Positions 56,036 to 63,579 of a stretch of DNA of 64,000 nt are shown piece by piece (within the stretch, counting starts at the first letter, position 1; every line of letters begins with the position of its first letter). Origin of the DNA: Actinomycetota bacterium (GTDB taxonomy: Bacteria; Actinomycetota; Actinomycetes; Actinomycetales; Microbacteriaceae); assembly GCA_947449765.1 (NCBI GenBank), contig CANFSP010000001.1, positions 496,001 to 560,000 of the forward strand, in the 5' to 3' direction. Both the position numbers and the translations under genes were made by a program. Under the pieces are notes generated by a model. It saw only the letters and a program-made list of their open reading frames with translations, was not told the DNA's origin and searched no databases.

Positions 56036-57283
56036 ATGACGTTTTCTGTGGCGGTGGCCGGGGCAAGTGGGTATGCCGGGGGTGAGCTGTTGCGCATCCT
56101 CAGTGGGCATGCCGAGTTTGAGGTGCGCACCGTCACCGCGCACACCAACGCGGGTGCTGCGCTCGCCGAGTTGCACCCGCACCTGCGCTCGCTCGCGCAC
56201 CTAACTCTCGCCGAGACCACGCCCGCGACCCTCGCCGGACACGACGTGGTGTTCCTGGCGCTGCCGCACGGGGCATCCGGCGCGATCACGGCCCAGCTGC
56301 CGAATGACGTGCTCGTCATCGACTGCGGCGCCGACCACCGGCTCGACAAACCCGCCGACTGGGCCGCCTACTACGGCGGCGAGTATTACGGGGCGTGGAC
56401 GTATGGCATGCCGGAGCTGCTGGTTTCGCCGATTTCGACAAGCTCAATCACCACATCGAAACAGCGGGATGCCCTCGCCACAGCCACCCGCATCGCCGCA
56501 CCCGGCTGCAACGCCTCGGCGGTGACGCTGGCGCTCGCGCCGGCCGTGGCATCCGGGCTGGTTGAGCCCACCGACCTCAGCGCTGTCTTGGCGGTCGGCC
56601 CTTCGGGGGCCGGAAAATCCTTGCGCGTCGATCTGCTCGGTGCCGAACTCATGGGCTCGGCCAACCCGTACGCGGTTGGGGGAGTTCACCGGCACACGCC
56701 CGAGATCGTGCAGAACCTGCGCAAGGGGATGGGTCTCGATACGTCGGCTGGCGCCGACTACTCGACCGGCGCGAAATCGTTGATTGAGCCTGTCGAAATC
56801 GGTGGGCTCTCGACAAGCTCGACCGGCGGGCAATCGTTGATTGAGCCTGTCGAAATCAGCGAGGTCTCGACAAGCTCGACCGACGGGGGCTCGACCGGCG
56901 AAAGCTCGACCGACGCGGCCGTAACCATCTCGATGACACCAGTGCTCGTACCGATGGCCCGCGGCATCCTCGCCACGTGCAGTGCCACGCTCAAGCCGGG
57001 CGTGACCTTGGCCGACGTGCGCGCGGCCTACGAGGCGGCGTATGGCGACGAGCAGTTTGTGCAGCTGTTGCCGCAGGGGTCGTTCCCGCGCACGGCTGAC
57101 ACGCTCGGCGCGAACACGTGCCTGATCGGCCTGACCATTGACCCGAACGTGGGGCGCCTCGTGGTGGTGAGCGCGCTCGACAACCTCGTCAAGGGAACCG
57201 CCGGTGCCGCCGTGCAGTGCGCCAACATCGCGCTCGGACTGCCCGAGGGGATGGGCCTGAGCGTCGACGGGGTTGCGCCTTAG
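56036..57283 (+). CDS. argC: ArgC, N-acetyl-gamma-glutamyl-phosphate reductase with repeat-derived insertions
   Basis: 415 aa, about 65-70 longer than usual. NADPH motif [12 protein letters not shown], catalytic C158 (APGCNAS) and HRHTPEI are intact, so the enzyme may work. Extra sequence comes from the dispersed repeat: one unit reversed at 56431-56449 ([10 protein letters not shown]) and two tandem ~57-bp units at 56782-56895, giving a Ser/Thr-rich loop (LIEPVEI...STSSTGG twice) before [17 protein letters not shown]. All insertions keep the frame. In other genomes argJ follows; here the Ubl operon follows. Confidence 0.93.
   Translation: MTFSVAVAGASGYAGGELLRILSGHAEFEVRTVTAHTNAGAALAELHPHLRSLAHLTLAETTPATLAGHDVVFLALPHGASGAITAQLPNDVLVIDCGADHRLDKPADWAAYYGGEYYGAWTYGMPELLVSPISTSSITTSKQRDALATATRIAAPGCNASAVTLALAPAVASGLVEPTDLSAVLAVGPSGAGKSLRVDLLGAELMGSANPYAVGGVHRHTPEIVQNLRKGMGLDTSAGADYSTGAKSLIEPVEIGGLSTSSTGGQSLIEPVEISEVSTSSTDGGSTGESSTDAAVTISMTPVLVPMARGILATCSATLKPGVTLADVRAAYEAAYGDEQFVQLLPQGSFPRTADTLGANTCLIGLTIDPNVGRLVVVSALDNLVKGTAGAAVQCANIALGLPEGMGLSVDGVAP
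56431..56449 (-). repeat. Single dispersed-repeat unit inside argC
   Basis: GATTTCGACAAGCTCAATC, the reverse complement of the TTGAGC-TGTCGAAA unit seen upstream of hisB. In frame, encoding ISTSSI. Confidence 0.8.
56782..56881 (+). repeat. Two tandem inverted-pair repeat units inside argC
   Basis: GATTGAGCCTGTCGAAATC at 56782-56800 and 56839-56857 (period 57 = 19 codons). Each is followed by the reversed partner TCTCGACAAGCTCGACC (56808-56824, 56865-56881), so each unit can fold as a hairpin. The period is a multiple of three, so copy changes preserve the argC frame. Confidence 0.9.
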
Positions 57284-57382
57284 CTCTCGCTATTAAGTCT
57301 GCGAGGTTGCGCCGTAGCGCCTGCAGTCAAGCCCGCGCGGGTGCTATCTAGAGGGCGCGGTCTGAACGTCCCACAAAGGGTA

Positions 57383-57388
57383 TATATT
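57383..57388 (+). promoter_or_regulatory. Likely -10 element of the Ubl operon
   Basis: TATATT within GGGTATATATTCG, 18 bases 5' of the start at 57406; the -35 region is weak (GTCTGA near 57360). A GGGGGA ribosome site at 57396-57401 selects the ATG at 57406. Confidence 0.45.
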
Positions 57389-57405
57389 CGCTCATGGGGG
57401 AAAAC

Positions 57406-58125
57406 ATGACGAATAGTCCTGAGTACAACGCGCCAGTGACGCGAGCACGGGTGAAGAAGCGTCGCAGTCCGATGCTCACGAGCCTTCTCGCGCTCTTTAT
57501 CGCATTCGGGGTTCTCACGGTGGGTGGCGGTGTCACGCTGGGACTGCTCTACAAGGCATCAGTGACCACCGCTGATAAGGAGAGCGACTTGGTGGATCTC
57601 GCCTACCAAAGTTGGCTCGACCGCCAAGCCGAAGAAGAATCCGCGCGCGCTTACGCAGCCGCCTATCTCTCGTGCTACGGCTGGATCTGCGACCTCATCT
57701 ACGACGGCTATCCGATAAGTGACTACGCGGATGCCGTTCAAAAAACAAAAATTGCCGAGGCAGTCTACGAGTCCTTTGTCGAGTCGGAGATTGAGTATCG
57801 CGCCACAGCGAATCGAATGCAGGTCATCTTCTATGCCGGCACCGGTGCTGGGCTTGCCGCGACCATCGGCCTCGGGGTGGCATTCTTTGTCACGCGATCG
57901 CGCGTGCGGCGGCGTGATGCTCTCGCGATGGGTGCAGGAGCCGGTTCAGGTGCGACAGCCGGCACCATGACAGCCGGCACCATGACAGCCGGCATCATCC
58001 CAGCCAGCACCGCGCGTCCGGCAGCACCCGCCGAGTGGACGTGTGCCAACTGTGGGCAGGCAAACGCCTCCGGCCTGTTTTGCCTGAACTGTGGCCAGAA
58101 ACATGGAACCCCGACGAATGCCTGA
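57406..58125 (+). CDS. Membrane protein with C-terminal zinc ribbon, first gene of the Ubl operon
   Basis: 239 aa from ATG 57406. TM helix 1 (about residues 23-48), an external helical segment with two cysteines (LSCYGWICD), and TM helix 2 (about 138-160). A linker with TAGTMTAG repeats leads to a cytosolic zinc ribbon CANCGQANASGLFCLNCG. It overlaps the RING gene by 8 bases. The ribbon could recruit the RING, E2 or Ubl to the membrane; this is inference. Confidence 0.8.
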   Translation: MTNSPEYNAPVTRARVKKRRSPMLTSLLALFIAFGVLTVGGGVTLGLLYKASVTTADKESDLVDLAYQSWLDRQAEEESARAYAAAYLSCYGWICDLIYDGYPISDYADAVQKTKIAEAVYESFVESEIEYRATANRMQVIFYAGTGAGLAATIGLGVAFFVTRSRVRRRDALAMGAGAGSGATAGTMTAGTMTAGIIPASTARPAAPAEWTCANCGQANASGLFCLNCGQKHGTPTNA

Positions 58126-58318
58126 AGTCACCGAAACCGCAGACGAGATCGCCCAGTGCGGCTACTGCACGGGTGATGTCAGTCGCACGGCAGGGCCACG
58201 CTGCGATCAGTGCGCGGTGTTCCACCACGTTGATTGCTGGAATGAATTCACCGGATGCGTCACGTACGGGTGCTCGAACTCGCCCGACATGAAGAAGTTT
58301 CAAGGGGGAGCGATATGA
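58118..58318 (+). CDS. Prok-RING-like treble-clef protein (putative E3-type factor)
   Basis: 66 aa from ATG 58118 (ATG 58103 and GTG 58091 possible). Spacing C-x2-C-x11-C-x2-C-x4-H-x2-C-W...GC-x4-GC, seen in CGYC, CDQC, HHVDCW and GCVTYGC, is that of the prokaryotic RING family linked to Ubl genes (Pfam Prok-RING). It ends four bases into the E2 gene (ATGA). The separate small RING next to an E2 suggests that it positions E2 on targets; ligase activity is not shown. Confidence 0.82.
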   Translation: MPEVTETADEIAQCGYCTGDVSRTAGPRCDQCAVFHHVDCWNEFTGCVTYGCSNSPDMKKFQGGAI

Positions 58319-58812
58319 CCAGTCCGCGCCTGCGGCGACTTGAGAGTGACTACGAGCTGTTGCGCTCACGGTTTGACGGGCATCCGAACATTCTCGTTGA
58401 GGCGCTCGGCACCGTTCCGCCTGAGAATTACCGTGTCACGTACCAGGTGCCCTCGCTGCGTCTCGACCAGTCGAACGTGCCCACGGTCGTGAACACCACC
58501 GTGGTCGATTTCGAACTGCCGATGGGCTACCCGCGCGAGAAGCCACTCGCGGTGTCACACGGCACAGTCTTTCACCCGAACTTCGGCGAGTACGTGTGCA
58601 TCGCTGACTTTTGGAGCCCGGCGCAGTCACTGGCCGACATCGTGATTGAGGTGGGTGAGATGCTGCAGTGGCAGAAGTACAACATCCAATCGCCGTTGAA
58701 CGCCATCGCTGCTGACTGGGCGGTTAAGCACGCACACGAACTTCCCATCGGACACGCACAACTCGATGCGGGCACCGGCCTCATCGACATTCGCATCACA
58801 GGAGAGGCCTAA
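58315..58812 (+). CDS. E2-like ubiquitin-conjugating enzyme (UBC fold)
   Basis: 165 aa from ATG 58315. RLRRLESDYELL (first helix), a beta meander, GYPREKPL (the YP-x-x-P pattern of E2s), then HPN at 87-89 and C95 in EYVCIADFW, the order and spacing of the E2 active site. A C-terminal helix follows. It would accept the Ubl as a thioester from the E1 and pass it to a target. Sits between RING and FHA-like genes. Catalytic features are complete by eye. Confidence 0.88.
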   Translation: MTSPRLRRLESDYELLRSRFDGHPNILVEALGTVPPENYRVTYQVPSLRLDQSNVPTVVNTTVVDFELPMGYPREKPLAVSHGTVFHPNFGEYVCIADFWSPAQSLADIVIEVGEMLQWQKYNIQSPLNAIAADWAVKHAHELPIGHAQLDAGTGLIDIRITGEA

Positions 58813-58817
58813 TCGTC

Positions 58818-59903
58818 ATGGCAGCAGAAACTCCCAAGAATCACGATCGTAAGTTCTCGATCGAGATGTCTGACCTCGAGTCGGCCGAAACCGCTCAGGT
58901 GGTCGATCACATCAAACGCGCGCAGGACGTTCCACTCGTGCGCGAAGTTGGTGTCGAAACCCGCAACTACGGCGCCTTGCTCACCCTGATGTGGCTAAGC
59001 CTCGGTGGCATCGCCGGCGGACTGCTCGCATGGTTGAGCTGGCAGATCATGCCCTCCGACCTCGACTCGTTCGCTTCGAACCTGCTCGCCGCGTTCACCA
59101 TCGGCGCGTTTGTCGCGTTCGCAATCATCATGACGGATGCACTGCAAAGCGGCACCTTCTCCAAAGTGGGTAAGGCGCTACTCATCGGTCTTCCCTCGGC
59201 TATCGTCATTTCGCTCATCATGGGTCTCATCGCCAACGCGATTTATGGCGCCATGGTGGAGAGCCTGTATGAGCGACTCGTCAATCAGGGACTCAGCCCG
59301 AACCAGGACGCGTTCTGGACGGCCTTCGCCAACCAAAACCACCTAAACCGAGGACTCGCCTGGATGCTTATCGGTCTCGGAGCCGGTCTCGCCGTGGGTA
59401 TCAGCTCGCTCGCCTGGAAGCGCATCCTCGTTGCTGGAGCAGGTGGCTTGGTCGGCGGATTCCTCGGAGGCTTTTTGTTCGACTTTTTCACCGGCGAAGC
59501 AGCCGCTCAGGTCGTGGGTCTCATCGTGACCGGACTGGCCGTCGGTGTGGGAATCGGCCTCATGGAGCAGGCCACCAAGACGAGCTGGCTTGAAATTGTG
59601 CAGGGTGGAATGGCTGGCAAGCAGTTCATCCTCTTCAAACCGCAAATCACGCTCGGCTCGTCACCGGCTGCCGATGTCACACTCATCAAAGACCCGGCCA
59701 TTCCCGGGGTTGCTGCGCGCATCTCGCGTCGCGGGTCGAGTGTCACCATCACGTCTCTGGAACCGCAGAACCCGATCAGCGTCAACGGGCAAGCGGCACA
59801 AACCATTCGCCTTGAAGAAGGTGCCGTCATCGGGCTCGGGGCAACGCGCGTGCGTTACCGTGAGCGCGGCAAAAACCAAGTCACCGCCGGTGTGAGGAGA
59901 TAA
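58818..59903 (+). CDS. Multi-pass membrane protein with C-terminal FHA-like domain
   Basis: 361 aa. A cytosolic N-terminus (~50 residues), then about six to seven TM helices (between residues 52 and 255), and a C-terminal FHA-like beta domain (about 258-350: KQFILFKPQITLGSS, RISRRG, VNGQ...LEEGAVIGLG). FHA domains bind phosphothreonine peptides, although the classic GR/S/H/N set is only partly present (LGSS, ARISR). It starts 5 bases after the E2. Could be a membrane platform or a substrate. Confidence 0.78.
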   Translation: MAAETPKNHDRKFSIEMSDLESAETAQVVDHIKRAQDVPLVREVGVETRNYGALLTLMWLSLGGIAGGLLAWLSWQIMPSDLDSFASNLLAAFTIGAFVAFAIIMTDALQSGTFSKVGKALLIGLPSAIVISLIMGLIANAIYGAMVESLYERLVNQGLSPNQDAFWTAFANQNHLNRGLAWMLIGLGAGLAVGISSLAWKRILVAGAGGLVGGFLGGFLFDFFTGEAAAQVVGLIVTGLAVGVGIGLMEQATKTSWLEIVQGGMAGKQFILFKPQITLGSSPAADVTLIKDPAIPGVAARISRRGSSVTITSLEPQNPISVNGQAAQTIRLEEGAVIGLGATRVRYRERGKNQVTAGVRR

Positions 59904-59905
59904 CC

Positions 59906-60175
59906 ATGGCAACAATTTCAGTAACCGTCACCGATGCCACAGGCAGTCGGCGCGACCAGGTCGACATGCCGGATGACCAGCCGATCATCCGCATTCTTGC
60001 TGCCCTCGTGCAGAAGCTCGGACTACCGCTTGCCGGACCGGACGGGCAGCCCATGTCCTACCGTTTTCACCACGTCGAGTCGCAGTCGCAGTTGCGCGAC
60101 AACGACACCTTCTCGGCTGCGGGCGTGAAGAAGGGCGACACCTTGCGCTTAGTTCCCGAAATCACCGCGGGGTAA
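59906..60175 (+). CDS. Small ubiquitin-like (beta-grasp, YukD/EsaB-like) protein
   Basis: 89 aa. Strand pattern of a beta-grasp fold: ISVTV, RRDQVDMP, helix IRILAALVQKLG, YRFHHV, AGVKKGDTLRLVPE. It ends ITAG, one terminal glycine with no Gly-Gly and no tail to trim, so it could be ready for activation without processing. A GGAGATAACC site precedes the ATG. Directly before the E1. Its closest family by pattern is the YukD/EsaB-like set seen in actinobacterial Ubl operons. The conjugated protein of the operon (inference). Confidence 0.85.
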   Translation: MATISVTVTDATGSRRDQVDMPDDQPIIRILAALVQKLGLPLAGPDGQPMSYRFHHVESQSQLRDNDTFSAAGVKKGDTLRLVPEITAG

Positions 60176-60184
60176 TCGCGCCAC

Positions 60185-61321
60185 ATGACAAGCGTTGATC
60201 TCGACGAGTCGCGTTACGCGCGTCAGGAGCTCATCACGTGGTGGGATCAAGCTGCGCTCGCCCGCTCGCGTGTGCTCGTGGTGGGGGCCGGTGCGCTCGG
60301 TAACGAGGTGGTCAAAAACCTCACGCTGGTCGGTGTCGGTCACATCGAAATCGTCGACATGGACACCATCGAGCACACGAATCTCGCACGCTGCGTGTTT
60401 TTTCGCGAAGCGCACGAAGGTCAATTTAAGTCGGATGTTCTCGCCGCGGCCGCTCACGACATGAACCCCGACGTCACCTGCGTGAGTCATCCCGTGGCGG
60501 TGCAGCGCTTGGGTGCGGCGTATCTCGATCGGTTCGACCTCGTCATCGGCGCGCTCGACAACCGAGAGGCGCGTGTCTGGGTCAACCAGGCGTGCCGCAA
60601 GCTGGGCAGGTTCTGGATCGATGGCGCCATCGAAGGACTGCGCGGATTGGCGCGCATGTTCGCACCCGAGGGTGCCTGCTACGAGTGCACGCTCTCCGAA
60701 GCGGACTACAAACAGATGAGCCACCGGCGCTCCTGCTCACTGCTTGCGCCCGAAGAAATCCTCACCGGAAAGACGCCGACCAACGCGACGACCGCAGGCA
60801 TCATCGCCGGGGTTCAAGTGCAAGAGGCGATCAAGTTCCTCACGGGCAATCACGACCTGCTCAGCGTGGTCGGCAAGTGTTGGGTGTTCACCGGCGACTC
60901 GATGGAGTCGTATGTCATGGCATACCGGCCCGACGAGTTCTGCCTGGCGCACGACAGCTACGACGTGATTGTTGACGCGCCACTGGTGACCACGCCGCGG
61001 CAAGCCCTCGCGATGGTCTGTGGCGAGAATGGTGACGTGGATGCGGCTACCACCGCACTCCACTTCGAGGAAGACGTCATCGAGCTCAAGCCGTGTGAGA
61101 CCTGCGGGGGTCACAGCATCTCGCGGACGAGGTCATCCCTTCGTCTCGGTGAGGGTGTCTGCGACACCTGCGGGCAGTCGCGACTGGGCTCCACGTCGAG
61201 CCAATGGTCGGTAACGGATGACCGCCTCGACCTCACCTTTGCCGAGCTCGGTCTCGGACTTCACGATTTCATCACCGTTCGTCAGGGTGCACAGCGCACC
61301 CACCTGAAAGTGCAGGCATAA
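60185..61321 (+). CDS. E1-like (ThiF/UBA) activating enzyme with C-terminal zinc ribbon
   Basis: 378 aa. Adenylation domain: GAGALGN (34-40), DMDTIEHTNLARC (D58, D60, N66), DNREAR. A C165/C168 pair, C184 (HRRSCSLL) as candidate thioester cysteine, then TPTNATTAGIIAGVQVQEAIKFL, typical of E1s that use a cysteine ahead of the PT-x-ATT segment. A zinc ribbon C304/C307 and C326/C329 and a short beta C-terminus follow. It would adenylate the Ubl from the preceding gene and charge the E2. The JAMM gene begins 2 bases after its stop. Confidence 0.9.
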   Translation: MTSVDLDESRYARQELITWWDQAALARSRVLVVGAGALGNEVVKNLTLVGVGHIEIVDMDTIEHTNLARCVFFREAHEGQFKSDVLAAAAHDMNPDVTCVSHPVAVQRLGAAYLDRFDLVIGALDNREARVWVNQACRKLGRFWIDGAIEGLRGLARMFAPEGACYECTLSEADYKQMSHRRSCSLLAPEEILTGKTPTNATTAGIIAGVQVQEAIKFLTGNHDLLSVVGKCWVFTGDSMESYVMAYRPDEFCLAHDSYDVIVDAPLVTTPRQALAMVCGENGDVDAATTALHFEEDVIELKPCETCGGHSISRTRSSLRLGEGVCDTCGQSRLGSTSSQWSVTDDRLDLTFAELGLGLHDFITVRQGAQRTHLKVQA

Positions 61322-61323
61322 CC

Positions 61324-62391
61324 ATGGCAACACGCAAGCCAGTCACGCCGAGCTCGGCCTCGCGCAGGCCGAAGTCGACCGAGAGCTCTCGACGATTCAC
61401 CGGGCCGACGCTCACCGTTGACCCGATCGTGATGAGCGGCATCGAAGAGCACGGATACAGCGACCTTACCAACGAGGTCGGCGGCATGCTCATCGGTAAC
61501 TTCACCGACGCGGGTGTGGAAATCAGCGCATTCATTCCTGCGCTCAAGGCTGTGGGCAACCAGGTGTCACTGACGTTTTCGCATGACGTGTGGCAGGACA
61601 TTTTGGTGCGCGTCGACGAAGACTTTCCGAATAAGAAAATCGTGGGTTGGTATCACACGCATCCCAGTCACGGAATTTTTCTCTCCGAGTATGACCAGTT
61701 CATTCACAAGAACTTCTTTCCCGATGCGAAGCACGTGGCACTCGTAGTCGACCCGATTGCCGGTCAGCTCGGCTGGTTTGCACTGGCGGCGAACGGTTCA
61801 ACTCAGGTTTTTGCGAAGCAAAAGACGGCGCTCGGTCCGCGCGAGCGCGTCGTGATTGCGCCGACTAGCCGACAGCCCGCACGACGCCTGCCTGTAGTGC
61901 TCGCGGTAGTCGCGTCGCTGCTCGTCGGCGGGGGAATCGGATGGGGTGTTGCTGCAGCGATGGCCCCCGCCGATGTGAGTGGCCCGTTCCGCGCGCTTCA
62001 GGCTCAGTACGAGGGCTCAGTGCAGAGCCCAATCTTCACCGTCGTGGTTGCCGAAGGTGACACGTGCGAGTCTCTCGCGGTGCGGTTCTATGCCGATGCT
62101 GCCAAGGCAAGCCTCATTCGAACGCTCAACGGCATTGCTGAGGGCGCTGAACCAGCGGTCGGGCAGAGCATTGCCGTCGCGTTTGTTCCCGGCCTGGGTG
62201 TGACCGGCGGTGACGCGGCGGCGACCTGGCCGGATCTGGCGCCGACCCCCGCTCCGGTGCCTGAGCCGACGCCGGAGCCGACGCCTGAGCCGACGACCCT
62301 GCCGACGACGCAAGTGACGCCAGCGGTCGATGCACCGCTCGACCCGTTGGCCACTCCTGCCGTGGTCGCAGCAGCCGAGGATCCGCGATGA
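61324..62391 (+). CDS. JAMM/JAB deubiquitinase-like protease fused to TM and LysM-like domain
   Basis: 355 aa. JAB domain (about 28-165) with E51 and the metal motif H111-x-H113-P-x6-S121-x2-D124 (HTHPSHGIFLSEYD), complete for a zinc isopeptidase. A TM helix (about 188-212) and an exterior LysM-like domain (about 235-290, VAEGDTCESLAVRFY, GQSIAV) follow, then a Pro/Thr-rich tail. The protease is thus cytosolic and tied to the cell wall side. It would remove the Ubl. Its stop overlaps the zinc-ribbon start (ATGA). Confidence 0.88.
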   Translation: MATRKPVTPSSASRRPKSTESSRRFTGPTLTVDPIVMSGIEEHGYSDLTNEVGGMLIGNFTDAGVEISAFIPALKAVGNQVSLTFSHDVWQDILVRVDEDFPNKKIVGWYHTHPSHGIFLSEYDQFIHKNFFPDAKHVALVVDPIAGQLGWFALAANGSTQVFAKQKTALGPRERVVIAPTSRQPARRLPVVLAVVASLLVGGGIGWGVAAAMAPADVSGPFRALQAQYEGSVQSPIFTVVVAEGDTCESLAVRFYADAAKASLIRTLNGIAEGAEPAVGQSIAVAFVPGLGVTGGDAAATWPDLAPTPAPVPEPTPEPTPEPTTLPTTQVTPAVDAPLDPLATPAVVAAAEDPR

Positions 62392-62750
62392 AATTTTGCC
62401 CCAACTGCGGCACCCCCCGCCTTGGCAAATTTTGTGCCGGATGCGGCTTCGCCTTCCCGTTGGATGGTGTGACCGCTGGTGCCACTGCGACCACACCCGC
62501 CGCTGCGCCCGGCTTTTCGCCGTATCTTTCTCCTGCTGAGTCGTCTACTGCTACGCCAGCAATCTCGCAGGCTGGCTCGCCGGCTTATCCGTCAACCGTC
62601 CCGTCGGCCTTCCCTTCGACGGATGTGCACGCAGCGACGGTGTCGCTCTATCCCGGGCTTGTGTATGGTGACGCCTTCGACGCATCTCGGTGTTGCCCGA
62701 ACTGTGGTCGCGCTTCTGCGCAAGGCGTGCGCTGCGCGTCGTGCGGGTGA
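62388..62750 (+). CDS. Double zinc-ribbon protein, last gene of the Ubl operon
   Basis: 120 aa. Zinc ribbons at both ends: CPNCGTPRLGKFCAGCG (C4/C7, C16/C19) and CPNCGRASAQGVRCASCG, joined by a Ser/Thr/Pro/Ala-rich linker. It has no TM helix and ends right on the last CxxC glycine. Overlaps the JAMM gene by 4 bases. May bridge other ribbon proteins or the Ubl; function unknown. Confidence 0.8.
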   Translation: MKFCPNCGTPRLGKFCAGCGFAFPLDGVTAGATATTPAAAPGFSPYLSPAESSTATPAISQAGSPAYPSTVPSAFPSTDVHAATVSLYPGLVYGDAFDASRCCPNCGRASAQGVRCASCG

Positions 62751-62759
62751 CGGCTTGTT

Positions 62760-62799
62760 CGCAAGCCCGCAAGCCCGCAAGCCCGCAAGCCCGCAAGCC
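62760..62799. repeat. 8-bp tandem repeat after the Ubl operon
   Basis: Five perfect CGCAAGCC units in a row (62760-62799) and a sixth with one change. Located 10 bases after the last stop. No clear hairpin; a simple repeat. Confidence 0.85.
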
Positions 62800-62907
62800 C
62801 GCAAGGCGTCCCCGGTTTCATGGCGTTTTCAGTAATCCACAGATGAACTGTGGCGCCTAAAAACCCGATTTCGAGCCGGCTAAAACCGTTGCATGACGAT
62901 TACGCCG

Positions 62908-62931
62908 ACTAGTACCATATCTCGTACCAGT
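62908..62931. promoter_or_regulatory. Inverted repeat upstream of the YefM/YoeB-type pair
   Basis: ACTAGTAC-CATATCTC-GTACCAGT, 7 of 8 bases matched, 19 bases upstream of the antitoxin ATG; likely antitoxin operator. Confidence 0.5.
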
Positions 62932-62949
62932 CCCGATTGGACGAGACCG

Positions 62950-63225
62950 ATGAAAGCTCTTACCGCAAGTGAAGCCCGCCGAACGCTGTTCACTCTGATC
63001 GAAGAAGTGGTCGAGCTGGAAGAAGAGATTTACATCACGTCCCGCAAGGGCACGGCGGTGCTCATCAGCGAGTCGGAGTATCGAGGATTGAAAATTGCCG
63101 TTGAGCTCTTCAGGGATCCGGTCGGCGGTCTGCAGTTGCTCGAGTCGATGAAGCAATCGCGTGAGCGCAATGTCATTGGTCCTATGACAATGGATGAGCT
63201 CCGCGAACGCATCGAGGGCATGTGA
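62950..63225 (+). CDS. YefM/Phd-family antitoxin
   Basis: 91 aa from ATG 62950. MKALTASEARRTLFTLIEEV and KGTAVLISESEYRGL are the Phd/YefM DNA-binding core; the C-terminus (SRERNVIGPMTMDELRERIEG) is the toxin-binding helix. Its stop overlaps the toxin GTG by 4 bases. Likely binds the inverted repeat just upstream. Confidence 0.9.
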   Translation: MKALTASEARRTLFTLIEEVVELEEEIYITSRKGTAVLISESEYRGLKIAVELFRDPVGGLQLLESMKQSRERNVIGPMTMDELRERIEGM

Positions 63226-63488
63226 GAATTGAGTTCACTCCGGTGGCCTGGGCTCACCTTCAGGAGTGGTTGGGCGACGACCGCAAGACCTTCGATCGCC
63301 TGCTTCGCCTCATCGAAGAAACGTGTCGCGAACCACGCGGTGGCCTGGGCAAGCCCGAGCGACTCAAACACTTGTCGGATGAGACTTGGTCGAAACGGAT
63401 CACCCCACGACATCGGATGGTCTACGAAATTCGCGACGACGTGATCACTTTTACTCAGCTGCGCGGGCACTACTGGTTCGACGGGTAA
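63222..63488 (+). CDS. Txe/YoeB-family mRNA interferase toxin
   Basis: 88 aa from a GTG. FTPVAWAHLQEWLGDDRKTFDRLLRLIEE and WSKRITPRHRMVYEIRDD...LRGHYWFD are the YoeB fold, with the conserved R-x-x-PRHR-x-VY and C-terminal H-Y. Cuts mRNA on the ribosome. Coupled to the antitoxin. Confidence 0.92.
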   Translation: MRIEFTPVAWAHLQEWLGDDRKTFDRLLRLIEETCREPRGGLGKPERLKHLSDETWSKRITPRHRMVYEIRDDVITFTQLRGHYWFDG

Positions 63489-63539
63489 ACCCGGAGCGTG
63501 ACTGTTCTGAGGCATTCGGCACCGTCGAGCGGCCGTATT

Positions 63540-63579
63540 TTGTGCCATAATATTTCTTTACTTGTGCCATAATGTTTCT
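63540..63579 (+). promoter_or_regulatory. Two 18-bp direct repeats at the promoter of the terminal HTH gene
   Basis: TTGTGCCATAATATTTCT (63540-63557) and TTGTGCCATAATGTTTCT (63562-63579), period 22, ending right at the GTG. TGCCATAAT resembles an extended -10, so the mRNA may be leaderless and the repeats may be operator sites, perhaps for the encoded HTH protein. Confidence 0.6.

Noticed and set aside
59906-60175. YukD/EsaB of a type VII secretion system
   Set aside because: The fold is similar, but no EssC/EccC, WXG100 or EccD gene is near; E1, E2 and JAMM neighbours point to conjugation.
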